Part shown: positions 1-6,701 of the stretch, piece after piece
Layout of the letters: every line of letters starts with the position of its first letter
Position numbering within the stretch: the stretch's first letter is position 1
Assembly (NCBI GenBank): GCA_010025655.1
Contig: RGSV01000024.1
Span: 1-11,181, forward strand
Length of the DNA stretch: 11,181 nt
From: Acidimicrobiia bacterium
GTDB lineage: Bacteria > Actinomycetota > Acidimicrobiia > Acidimicrobiales > Ilumatobacteraceae
Reading direction: 5' to 3'
The notes under the pieces: model-generated
Database searches by the model: none
The model's input: only the letters and a program-made list of their open reading frames with translations
What the model was told of the DNA's origin: nothing
Position numbers and translations under genes: made by a program

Positions 1-744
1 TTGACACCGTTCGTGCTGACACCGATGGGAATGGCGGTCGAAGCACTGCCGCGTGCCGACGCAGTGCTCACCGTGACGAACCAGCACGATTTAGCACACC
101 TCATACGTCTCGCCTCACAACACGCCGTTGTTGTCAAAATCCGCTCTGCAATGCAACGTTTCGGTGTTGAGGTTTCTGAGGCCGCGTCGCTACGGCGTGC
201 CGCAGAGGACGCCGGGCACCGCGTGGTCGGTTGGTCGGTGCACCCACCACTCGTCGGCTCCGACGACGATCACGCCGATGAAGTCGCTCTGCTCGCCGCA
301 TCTCTCGCGAGTGATCTGCCGATTTTCGCCAGTCATATCGGCGCTGCGGCTAATCGCCTGCGCGCGCGACTTCAACACCGTGTGGTGGTGCGCACTGGAA
401 CGTCGCTATGGCTGGGTGACAAATCGATGGTCACGCTGCAAGCCGACGTGCTTGCCGTGCGTTCACTGAGTGCAGGAAGCGCAGCCGGCTATCGCGGCTC
501 GCGCGTCGACAACGAATCACAACTCGTCATGGTCGGCTGCGGGTCGAGCCACGGTGTGACGGCTCTCGACGACGGTCGCAGCCCCTTCCACTTCGCTCAG
601 CAGCGACTCTCGATGCTCGAGGCACCACATATGCACACCACGATGTTGGTCACGACCAACCAACCATGTCCACGTGTTGGTGATTGGGTCGACGTTCAGC
701 AACCGATGACTCGAGTGACCCCCGATGTCACCGTGTGGCGTTAG
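1..744 (+). CDS. Alanine-racemase-like PLP protein, C-terminal part (5' end outside window)
   Basis: The frame is open from the first base, so the gene almost certainly starts upstream; the TTG at 1 is probably an internal codon. The 247 visible residues fit the second half of the PLP-binding barrel and the C-terminal beta domain of a fold-type III alanine racemase. A VVKIRSAMQRFGVE segment (about 44-57) resembles the racemase K-x-D-x-G-M-x-R-x-G strand. An RTGTSLWLGD segment (131-140) resembles the RPGxxLYG motif. AGYRG (162-166) probably supplies the catalytic tyrosine of the second subunit (Tyr164). About 110 N-terminal residues, including the PLP lysine, lie outside the window. The MLEAPHMHTTML tail (204-215) is a feature I associate with a divergent actinobacterial branch annotated as alanine racemase, whose substrate I do not know. 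It converges on kynU, and the two stop codons overlap at 741-744. Confidence 0.7.
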   Translation: MTPFVLTPMGMAVEALPRADAVLTVTNQHDLAHLIRLASQHAVVVKIRSAMQRFGVEVSEAASLRRAAEDAGHRVVGWSVHPPLVGSDDDHADEVALLAASLASDLPIFASHIGAAANRLRARLQHRVVVRTGTSLWLGDKSMVTLQADVLAVRSLSAGSAAGYRGSRVDNESQLVMVGCGSSHGVTALDDGRSPFHFAQQRLSMLEAPHMHTTMLVTTNQPCPRVGDWVDVQQPMTRVTPDVTVWR

Positions 745-2003
745 GTAACACGACTCGTCGCGGCCTGTACTCGGCGGTAGTCGCCACCTTCAACGAGTGT
801 GCGAATACGTTCGAAACCTCGATAGACCTCGGTGAAACTCGTTGCGAGCGGTGACATCGCCAGTCGAATGCTCGATGGCTCTCGATAGTCGGGGATCACC
901 TTCACTATCTCGCGCATCGCCGTCGCAATCTGTTTGGCGTGAGGGTGCCGCAGTGTCACGTGACCACCCCGGCGCATCGGGTCACGCGGCGTGGTGAGCG
1001 AAAAACCGAGGGGTGCCAACCAGGCATCGTGCAGCCGCACCATCAGGTCGGTGCCGAGTGCGGCCTTTGCGGCAATCGCCGGCAGTGTTGCTTCGGCAAT
1101 CATCGAAAAGGCGGCCTCGACGCAGCGCATTCCAATGATCGATGGGCTCGCAATCTGAAACCCGCGCATGCCTTCAGCTCGTTCGAAGCCCTGACCCATC
1201 GCAAATTGATCACGCTGGGCGAACCAACCTTGAATCGGCACGCGCAACGAATCTTGCAGTCGCTTGTTGACGTACAACCACGCCGGTGAGCCGGGCCCCG
1301 AGTTGCCGTACTTGTATGTGCATCCCACGGCGAGATCCACCTCGTCACGGTCGAACTGCAGGTCGACAACACCGACGGCGTGACTGGCATCCCATAACAC
1401 GAGCGCTCCTGCTGCGTGGGCCTGTCGGGTGAGCTGTGCAACGTCATGCAGGGCGCCCGAGCGATACTGCACCACTGACAACGTGACGAGAGCAGTGTCA
1501 GCATTCAACTCGCGCGCCAACATCTCGGATGTGACGTACTCTTCGCCTGCTTCATCGTCGATCAACACCAGTCGTTTGTTGTGTTGGGCACACAGGCCTT
1601 CCAAGATGTATCGGTCGGTCGGAAAGTTCGCAGTATCACTGATCACGACCTTGCGAGTTGGGTTCGCTCGCATCGCAGCGTCGCACAGCTGGAAGAAGTT
1701 GACACTCGTTGTGTCGACGGCGAGTATCTGACCGCTCGCTGCGCCAAGAGCTGCCTTGCCAATCAGATCACCAACCCGTTGCGCTTCATCGATCCAGTGC
1801 GACCATCCGGTGACGAGTTCGCTACCCCACTCTTCGACGAGATATCGATGCACGAGATCGACGGTACGTTTGGGTAGACGGCCAAGCGAGTTGCCGTCGA
1901 GATAACACAACTCGGGGTCGGTAATGACGAACTCGTCGCGCCAGTGCCGTAGCGGGTCTATCGCATCAAGCCGCGCTACGTCTGCAGCACCGTCACGTGA
2001 CAT
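741..2003 (-). CDS. kynU: Kynureninase
   Basis: This is a cytosolic PLP enzyme of fold type I that cleaves L-kynurenine to anthranilate and L-alanine (or 3-hydroxykynurenine to 3-hydroxyanthranilate). The 420 residues are the usual family length. YLDGNSLGRLP (34-44) is the family's N-terminal signature. DTTSVN (97-102) and NFPTDRY (126-132) form the cofactor pocket. WDASHAVG (204-211) holds the PLP-contacting Asp205 and His208, and TYKYGNSGPGSPAWLY (229-244) contains the Schiff-base Lys231. The ATG at 2003 is preceded on its strand by AAGGTGA with 4 bases between, a fair Shine-Dalgarno site; the same bases also include a possible TAAGGT -10 box. It is divergent from the tryptophan dioxygenase gene, which supplies the pathway's first step. 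Formamidase, the enzyme between them, is not in the window. The 3' end overlaps the alanine-racemase-like gene tail to tail. Confidence 0.95.
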   Translation of the reverse strand: MSRDGAADVARLDAIDPLRHWRDEFVITDPELCYLDGNSLGRLPKRTVDLVHRYLVEEWGSELVTGWSHWIDEAQRVGDLIGKAALGAASGQILAVDTTSVNFFQLCDAAMRANPTRKVVISDTANFPTDRYILEGLCAQHNKRLVLIDDEAGEEYVTSEMLARELNADTALVTLSVVQYRSGALHDVAQLTRQAHAAGALVLWDASHAVGVVDLQFDRDEVDLAVGCTYKYGNSGPGSPAWLYVNKRLQDSLRVPIQGWFAQRDQFAMGQGFERAEGMRGFQIASPSIIGMRCVEAAFSMIAEATLPAIAAKAALGTDLMVRLHDAWLAPLGFSLTTPRDPMRRGGHVTLRHPHAKQIATAMREIVKVIPDYREPSSIRLAMSPLATSFTEVYRGFERIRTLVEGGDYRRVQAATSRVT

Positions 2004-2011
2004 AGTGTCAC
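1992..2011. promoter_or_regulatory. Inverted repeats over the kynU/kynA start region (operator candidate)
   Basis: Two overlapping perfect inverted repeats are visible. GTCACGTGAC (1992-2001) is a 10-bp palindrome, and GTGACA-TAG-TGTCAC (1997-2011) has 6-bp arms around a 3-base spacer. Together they give three alternating GTCAC/GTGAC units covering the kynU start codon, most of the 11-base intergenic spacer and the candidate kynA -10 box. This is the expected place for a repressor or ligand-responsive regulator of a divergent catabolic pair. Palindromes of this size also occur by chance in 11 kb, so the position carries more weight than the symmetry. No regulator gene is present in the window. 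Confidence 0.4.
2003..2008 (+). promoter_or_regulatory. Candidate -10 box of a leaderless kynA promoter
   Basis: TAGTGT fits the actinobacterial TANNNT -10 pattern. Exactly 6 bases separate it from the kynA ATG, so transcription would start on the A of the start codon. There is no Shine-Dalgarno site upstream of kynA, which fits leaderless translation. Its first base is also the first base of the kynU start codon. No convincing -35 box was seen. Confidence 0.4.
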
Positions 2012-2015
2012 CTTA
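2010..2015 (-). promoter_or_regulatory. Candidate -10 box of a leaderless kynU promoter, overlapping an SD-like site
   Basis: Read on the minus strand this is TAAGGT, again a TANNNT match 6 bases ahead of an ATG (kynU). Its first base pairs with the first base of the kynA start codon. The same bases form most of AAGGTGA (2014-2008), which could serve as a Shine-Dalgarno site on a transcript started further upstream inside kynA. The sequence alone cannot separate the two readings. Confidence 0.3.
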
Positions 2016-2827
2016 TGCGCGCGAGTGATTCGACGCCGAATCAACGAGCCACCACCTATTCGTCGTATCTGCGGGTGCCTGAGCTGCTGTCATTGCAAAC
2101 GCCGCGAGCCGACGAACCTGAGCACGACGAGCTGTTGTTCATCGTCATTCACCAGACCTACGAATTGTGGTTCAAGACGCTGTTGCATGAGTTCACTCGA
2201 TCAGGTGCAATGCTTCGGGCTGCCCGCAGTCATGATGCGCTGGCATCACTCGGTCGCATCCGCACGATTCTGAAGACCCTCGTTGCCCAGGTCGACGTGC
2301 TCGAGACCATGACGCCACTGCAGTTCGGCACGTTTCGTGGGCGTCTCGAGGCCGCCAGCGGGTTTCAGTCGGCGCAGTTTCGTGAAGTTGAAATCGTGCT
2401 TGGCCGACGTGACCAGTCGGTGTTGGCAAGTTTCGCCGACGGTTCAGACGAGCATCAGCGACTGACGGCCGCCTTGCATCGACCCTCGCTCTGGCACCAC
2501 ACGCTCGCCTATCTGGCTGCACGCGGTCACGCCGTGCCACCGACGGCGCTTAATGGTGATGTGACGACTGCATACACGCCAACTCAGGCCGTGCAAGACG
2601 TGGTGCTCAGCGCGTATCAACATGACGCAGAGGCGGCGTTGGTGCTCGAGCGACTCGTCGACATCGACGAAGGATTGCAGGAGTGGCGTTATCGACATGT
2701 GAAGATGGTCGAGCGCACCATCGGCCACAAACACGGCACGGGTGGCTCGTCAGGTGCCGAGTATCTGGTGGCAACGCTCTTTCGCCCCGTCTTCCCCGAC
2801 TTGTGGGCCGTGCGCGACCGCTTCTGA
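2015..2827 (+). CDS. kynA: Tryptophan 2,3-dioxygenase
   Basis: This heme enzyme opens the indole ring of L-tryptophan with O2 to give N-formylkynurenine, the first step of the kynurenine route; the family forms cytosolic homotetramers. The 270 residues match the usual bacterial length. TYSSYLRVPELLSLQ (14-28) is the typical N-terminal segment. FIVIHQTYELWFK (42-54) contains the active-site His46. FGTFRGRLEAASGFQSAQFR (104-123) includes the substrate-carboxylate arginine (Arg108) and the ASGFQS signature. YRHVKMVERTIG (226-237) gives the proximal heme ligand His228, followed by the GTGGSSG loop (241-247). The ATG at 2015 is the only start in frame that keeps the conserved N-terminus. It lies 11 bases from the divergent kynU start and has no Shine-Dalgarno site, so the message may be leaderless. 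The ung gene follows after 6 bases. Confidence 0.96.
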   Translation: MRASDSTPNQRATTYSSYLRVPELLSLQTPRADEPEHDELLFIVIHQTYELWFKTLLHEFTRSGAMLRAARSHDALASLGRIRTILKTLVAQVDVLETMTPLQFGTFRGRLEAASGFQSAQFREVEIVLGRRDQSVLASFADGSDEHQRLTAALHRPSLWHHTLAYLAARGHAVPPTALNGDVTTAYTPTQAVQDVVLSAYQHDAEAALVLERLVDIDEGLQEWRYRHVKMVERTIGHKHGTGGSSGAEYLVATLFRPVFPDLWAVRDRF

Positions 2828-2833
2828 GCGTTG

Positions 2834-3490
2834 ATGACCACTGATTGGAACCCACTGTTACGCGGCGAGTTTGAAAAGCCATACTGGCAACAACTGCAAC
2901 AGTTCGTGCGCGATGAACGATCGCGCGGCGTGGTGCACCCGAAACACGAAGATGTGTTCGCCGCCCTGCACCTCACGCCGTATGCCGACGTACGCGTGGT
3001 GATTCTCGGCCAAGACCCCTATCACGGCGCGGGTCAGGCGCATGGTCTGTGTTTTTCTGTTCAACACGGCGTGGCAGTGCCACCTTCGTTGCAGAACATG
3101 TTCAAAGAGTTGCGTGACGATCTCGGCATCGCAGTTGCATCGCACGGCAACCTCACGAAGTGGGCACAGCAAGGTGTGTTGTTGCTGAACACGACGCTGA
3201 CGGTGCGTGCCGGTAGCGCAGGCTCACATCACGGTAAGGGTTGGGAGACATTCACTGACGAGGTAATTCGTGTCGTCAATGAGCGCGACTTCGTGGTCTT
3301 CGTGTTGTGGGGAGCCAATGCCCGACGCAAGAAGTCGCTGATTAACACCTCGCGTCACACGATTATCGAGTCGGCACATCCATCACCGCTCTCAGCCCAC
3401 AACGGTTTCTTTGGCTCACGACCGTTCTCACGCGTCAATGCGGCACTTGAACATGCGGGTCACAGCGCAATCGACTGGTCTCTCGGCTGA
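2834..3490 (+). CDS. ung: Uracil-DNA glycosylase, family 1
   Basis: The enzyme removes uracil from DNA, whether from cytosine deamination or dUTP misincorporation, to begin base-excision repair; it is cytosolic, monomeric and cofactor-free. VVILGQDPYHGAGQAHGLCF (55-74) is the family 1 motif with the water-activating Asp61, and Phe74 stacks on uracil. LLLNTTLTV (117-125) contains the uracil-reading Asn119. HPSPLSAHNGFFGSRPFS (182-199) is the DNA-intercalation loop with catalytic His182. The 218 residues are close to the usual length. I chose ATG at 2834 over the TTG immediately before it (2831). Only 6 bases separate it from kynA, so it is probably co-transcribed with kynA, although the functions are unrelated. 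Confidence 0.96.
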   Translation: MTTDWNPLLRGEFEKPYWQQLQQFVRDERSRGVVHPKHEDVFAALHLTPYADVRVVILGQDPYHGAGQAHGLCFSVQHGVAVPPSLQNMFKELRDDLGIAVASHGNLTKWAQQGVLLLNTTLTVRAGSAGSHHGKGWETFTDEVIRVVNERDFVVFVLWGANARRKKSLINTSRHTIIESAHPSPLSAHNGFFGSRPFSRVNAALEHAGHSAIDWSLG

Positions 3491-3512
3491 TACCCAGTCG
3501 GCGCTTCGCTAC

Positions 3513-3518
3513 TACATT
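3513..3518 (+). promoter_or_regulatory. Candidate -10 box for the SRPBCC-sulfatase pair
   Basis: TACATT fits TANNNT and stands exactly 6 bases before the ATG at 3525, the spacing needed for a leaderless start. It lies in a 34-base gap after ung, and no Shine-Dalgarno site precedes the gene. No clear -35 box was seen. Confidence 0.3.
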
Positions 3519-3524
3519 TTCACC

Positions 3525-3917
3525 ATGGGTTCAGTGCGACGACACGTGCACATTGACCGAGACCCAGACACCGTGTGGAAACTCGTCGGAGCCCTCGAGC
3601 GTCAGCACGAATGGTTTCCGCTCAGCGGCTGTCGCGTCGAGGGTAAGAAGCGCTGGATCACCCTGCCGAGTGGCATCACCTTCGAAGAGGACATCATCAC
3701 ACACGACCACTCGCTACGACGGTTTCAATATCGAATCGTTGGCAATCCAGGCATCACCGCACACCTCGGCACCTGCGATGTGCTGGACGACGGCCGCGGT
3801 GGCTCGACGGTGGTGTATTCGACCGACATGGAACCTGAAGCACTCGCCCTCGTCATCGGTGGTGCGGCAGGTGAGGGTCTGCACAAACTGAAGCAACTCA
3901 TGGAGGCCGGCGGCTGA
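3525..3917 (+). CDS. Small SRPBCC (START-like) family protein
   Basis: A 130-residue soluble protein with the layout of the SRPBCC/polyketide-cyclase-like helix-grip fold. The opening beta strand RRHVHIDRDPDTVWKLVG (5-22) leads into the first helix, the typical 'conserved residues then D-x-VW' entry of the fold. Alternating beta strands follow, and a C-terminal amphipathic helix (about 108-128) would close the hydrophobic cavity. Family members bind or transform hydrophobic small molecules; nothing here identifies the ligand. The frame is open further back into ung, but the fold begins at the ATG at 3525, so I chose that start. Its TGA overlaps the ATG of the sulfatase gene (TGATG at 3915-3919), which implies translational coupling and probably a shared role. 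No signal peptide or membrane segment is present. Confidence 0.75.
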   Translation: MGSVRRHVHIDRDPDTVWKLVGALERQHEWFPLSGCRVEGKKRWITLPSGITFEEDIITHDHSLRRFQYRIVGNPGITAHLGTCDVLDDGRGGSTVVYSTDMEPEALALVIGGAAGEGLHKLKQLMEAGG

Positions 3918-5485
3918 TGGGTCGCAAAATTCTCTACATCACCACCGACCAGCAACGTTATGACGCGCTCGGTTGCAACGGCGGCGAGATTGCGCGTACC
4001 CCCGTCATCGACTCACTTGCGGCGAACGGCATCGTGTATGACCGCGCACATCCGCAAAACGTGGTGTGCATGCCGTCGCGCAGCACGATGTTGACCGGAC
4101 AACACGTAAGCACCCATGGTGTGTGGATGAATGGCGTGCCGCTTGCAAGCGACGCGCCGAGCATTGCGTCTGATTTGCGGCGAGCCGGCTATCGCACCGC
4201 ACTCGTCGGCAAGGCACACTTCGAGCCGTTCATTGATCCGTTTCTGCGGTTTGCCGAGAATCGCATTGGCTCGGGTGGTCTCGAGACCGAGATGCACCTT
4301 GACGCCGACGGTTTACCTGCACCCCATCGCGGCTTCGAGCACTTCGCTCTCGCAACCCACGGGGGTATGGGTCCATTTCATTACGCCCGATGGCTGCGCG
4401 AAAAGAACCCTGCCGCGGCGGGCATGTTCTTCCAAGTGCTCGATCAGCAGTTACAGGTGAATGCCGGTGGTGGTGGCGAAACTGGCGCGCCGCAGGTGAA
4501 GCACAACGACATCCCCCGCGAGTGGTATCACACCGAGTGGGTTGCCGACCAAACGATTGCGTGGCTCGACTCGCTGCCTGATGATGCCGACTGGTTTTGT
4601 TGGATGAGTTTTCCCGACCCGCATCATCCGTGGGATCCGCCAAAGAGCGAAATCGGGCGCGTCAACTGGCGTGATCTTGATCTTCCACCTGGATACATCG
4701 CCGATGCGAGCGAACGAGAGCGTGTGCTCGACGACAAGCCCCGCCACTGGCGACTCTGGTATGAGGGCACGTTCGTCTCGAACTACGAAGCGCCAGCCAA
4801 ATGGGTGCCGAAGACCCTCACCGCCGATCATGTGCGCGAGATCAACGCCATGGCGCACATCGAGAATGAGTTGATTGACGAAGCGGTTGGCCGCGTGCTC
4901 TCACGCATTGGTGCGCGCGGTTGGGGCAACGACCTCGACGTGCTCTACACGACCGATCATGGCGAGCTGCAGGGCGACTTCGGGCTCATGTTCAAAGGGC
5001 CGTACCACGTTGATTCGTTGATGCGTCTGCCGCTCATCTGGCGACCTGCGCCGTCAGCGCGCATTTCACCTGCGCGTGTGAGTGCACCTGTCGGCTTGGT
5101 GTCACTGGCTGGCACCTTCGCGACAATCGCTGGTTTGCCACACCCCGACTACGCCGAGGCCGAACGGCTGCCAACTTCAGATGACGAGGCCGTTTCGCTG
5201 GGTCACGAACGTGTGCTCACCGAGTGGGACAGCGTGTTGTTCGGAAAGATCGTCGGCGCACGCACGATCTGTCGTGACAACTGGGTGTGCACTGCGATGC
5301 TGCCGGGCACCGTGCACGACGGCACCGAGGGTGAGTTGTACGACCTCACCCATGATCCTCTGCAGCGTCGTAATTTGTGGAACGACCCCGCATCGGCCAC
5401 CCAGCGTGATGCATTACTTGATGACATGTGGTCTTCGTTCCCTGCCACCGTGCTGCCACGCCGCCCCTGCGACGCACCGGTCTGA
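3917..5485 (+). CDS. Formylglycine-dependent sulfatase family hydrolase
   Basis: A 522-residue member of the alkaline phosphatase superfamily that would hydrolyse a sulfate ester, or a phosphonate/phosphate monoester, at a calcium or manganese centre. CMPSR (51-55) is the C-x-P-x-R site whose Cys51 is converted to formylglycine by a separate enzyme not in this window. Likely metal and sulfate contacts are Asp11 and Gln12 (TTDQQRYDALG), Lys99 and His101 (GKAHFEP), His236 and/or His237 (PDPHHPWDPP), Asp347-His348 (TTDHGE) and Lys360 (FKGPYH). The PDPHHP motif recalls choline-sulfatase and phosphonate-monoester-hydrolase-like branches. No N-terminal signal peptide is visible, so the enzyme is probably cytosolic. 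A GGAGG site (3902-3906) lies 10 bases before the ATG. The last eight codons and stop belong to one copy of a 28-bp direct repeat. The substrate is unknown. Confidence 0.9.
   Translation: MGRKILYITTDQQRYDALGCNGGEIARTPVIDSLAANGIVYDRAHPQNVVCMPSRSTMLTGQHVSTHGVWMNGVPLASDAPSIASDLRRAGYRTALVGKAHFEPFIDPFLRFAENRIGSGGLETEMHLDADGLPAPHRGFEHFALATHGGMGPFHYARWLREKNPAAAGMFFQVLDQQLQVNAGGGGETGAPQVKHNDIPREWYHTEWVADQTIAWLDSLPDDADWFCWMSFPDPHHPWDPPKSEIGRVNWRDLDLPPGYIADASERERVLDDKPRHWRLWYEGTFVSNYEAPAKWVPKTLTADHVREINAMAHIENELIDEAVGRVLSRIGARGWGNDLDVLYTTDHGELQGDFGLMFKGPYHVDSLMRLPLIWRPAPSARISPARVSAPVGLVSLAGTFATIAGLPHPDYAEAERLPTSDDEAVSLGHERVLTEWDSVLFGKIVGARTICRDNWVCTAMLPGTVHDGTEGELYDLTHDPLQRRNLWNDPASATQRDALLDDMWSSFPATVLPRRPCDAPV
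5458..5485 (+). repeat. 28-bp direct repeat, upstream copy (3' end of sulfatase gene)
   Basis: These 28 bases match 6702-6729 at 27 of 28 positions; the single difference is C at 5465 against T at 6709, and the 20 bases 5466-5485 match exactly. Identity ends abruptly on both sides. The copy encodes the last residues of the sulfatase and its TGA. Inside it are a short palindrome TGCGACGCA (5468-5476) and ACCGGT (5476-5481). By simple expectation such a match in 11 kb is not due to chance. Confidence 0.9.
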
Positions 5486-5489
5486 ACCT

Positions 5490-6698
5490 GTGACCACGCG
5501 CAACGACGTCATCGTCATTGGCGGTGGCATTGTTGGCTTGGCAACGGCACTGCATCTCTTGCAGCAGATGCCTGGTCGACGATTGGTCGTCATAGAAAAG
5601 GAGCCGGCAGTTGCACAGCATCAGACTGGGCATAACAGCGGTGTAATCCACTCAGGTCTTTACTATCGCCCGGGCTCACTGAAAGCGCGCTTATGTGTCG
5701 AGGGCTACAACAAACTTCTTGACTTTTGTCGTGAAGAACAGATTCCCCATGAAGTATGCGGAAAGGTCGTAGTCGCACTTGCTGACTCACAGGTACCGCA
5801 GCTCGACGAGCTCGAGCGACGTGGGAGCGCCAACGGGCTTGGTGGTCTCCGGCGACTCACACCAGCAGAGATTCGGGAGCGTGAGCCCCACTGCGCTGGT
5901 GTCGCTGGGTTGTTTGTGCCACACACTGGCATCGTCGACTATGGCGCAGTAGCCGAGGCGATGGCTCGACATATTCGTGCCTTGGGTGGTGAAATCAGAC
6001 TCGATGAAGCTGTAGTCACAATCTCACCTGGTGAGCACGAGGTGCGTGTGCACACCACCCGCGGTGAGCACACGTGCAAGTTCGTGGTGACCTGTGGTGG
6101 CTTGCAGTCTGATCGTTTGACCCGCCAAACGGTGAGCGACCTCGATCTCCAGATTCTTCCATTTCGCGGCGAGTACTACACCCTCCGTGACTCTGCTCGC
6201 CATCTGGTGCGACATCTGATCTATCCGGTTCCAGACCCATCATTTCCGTTTCTTGGAGTGCACTTCACGCGCATGATTGATGGTGCCGTGGAGTGCGGGC
6301 CGAACGCCGTGCTTGCCTTCGCGCGTGAGGGCTACACCAAGACAACTGTGCGGCCTGGCGAGCTCGTTGAAACGTTGACATGGCCTGGTTTTCGAAAAGT
6401 CGCAAGAAAGTACTGGCGTACGGGTCTCGGAGAGTATCGGCGCTCGTTCTCGAAACGCGCTTTCGTTCGTGCACTCCAACAGCTCGTGCCAGACGTAACG
6501 GAAGGCGACTTGGTGCCAGCGCCAGCCGGCGTACGGGCCCAAGCGTGTGACCGTGATGGAAATCTGCTTGATGACTTTGCGATTCGTGAGACCGCACGAG
6601 TCTTCAATGTCTGCAATGCCCCGTCACCAGCGGCGACCGCGTCGCTGGCGATTGGCTCATACCTCGCCTCGCGCGTTACCGAACGATTCGAGGCGTAG
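5490..6698 (+). CDS. lhgO: L-2-hydroxyglutarate oxidase/dehydrogenase (FAD)
   Basis: The enzyme oxidises L-2-hydroxyglutarate to 2-oxoglutarate, passing electrons to O2 or the quinone pool; homologues are membrane-associated flavoproteins of the DAO fold. DVIVIGGGIVGLATALHLL (6-24) is the FAD-binding dinucleotide fold, and Glu36 in VVIEKE should contact the ribose. HNSGVIHSGLYYRPGSLKA (48-66) is the signature of the LhgO/L2HGDH family, and a second FAD region lies near APSPAATASLAIG (377-389). The 402 residues match the family. I chose GTG at 5490, 4 bases after the sulfatase stop and 5 residues before the first beta strand; the same frame runs further upstream but only as a shadow of the sulfatase gene. 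GC is lower than in the neighbours (eight sampled lines about 55%, against about 63% in four sulfatase lines). A 28-bp direct repeat brackets the gene. No Shine-Dalgarno site is visible. Confidence 0.92.
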   Translation: MTTRNDVIVIGGGIVGLATALHLLQQMPGRRLVVIEKEPAVAQHQTGHNSGVIHSGLYYRPGSLKARLCVEGYNKLLDFCREEQIPHEVCGKVVVALADSQVPQLDELERRGSANGLGGLRRLTPAEIREREPHCAGVAGLFVPHTGIVDYGAVAEAMARHIRALGGEIRLDEAVVTISPGEHEVRVHTTRGEHTCKFVVTCGGLQSDRLTRQTVSDLDLQILPFRGEYYTLRDSARHLVRHLIYPVPDPSFPFLGVHFTRMIDGAVECGPNAVLAFAREGYTKTTVRPGELVETLTWPGFRKVARKYWRTGLGEYRRSFSKRAFVRALQQLVPDVTEGDLVPAPAGVRAQACDRDGNLLDDFAIRETARVFNVCNAPSPAATASLAIGSYLASRVTERFEA

Positions 6699-6701
6699 TT
6701 G

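Noticed and set aside
1..3. TTG at position 1 as the true start of the racemase-like gene
   Set aside because: The visible protein begins within the barrel domain and lacks the PLP-lysine region, so the gene must begin upstream of the window.
3411..3524. N-terminal extension of the SRPBCC protein into ung
   Set aside because: It shadows the conserved ung C-terminus, and the SRPBCC fold begins at ATG 3525.
5082..6698. A 538-codon open frame ending with lhgO, suggesting a longer or fused protein
   Set aside because: The first 136 codons overlap the sulfatase gene in another frame and show no protein-like pattern; the flavoprotein fold starts just after GTG 5490.
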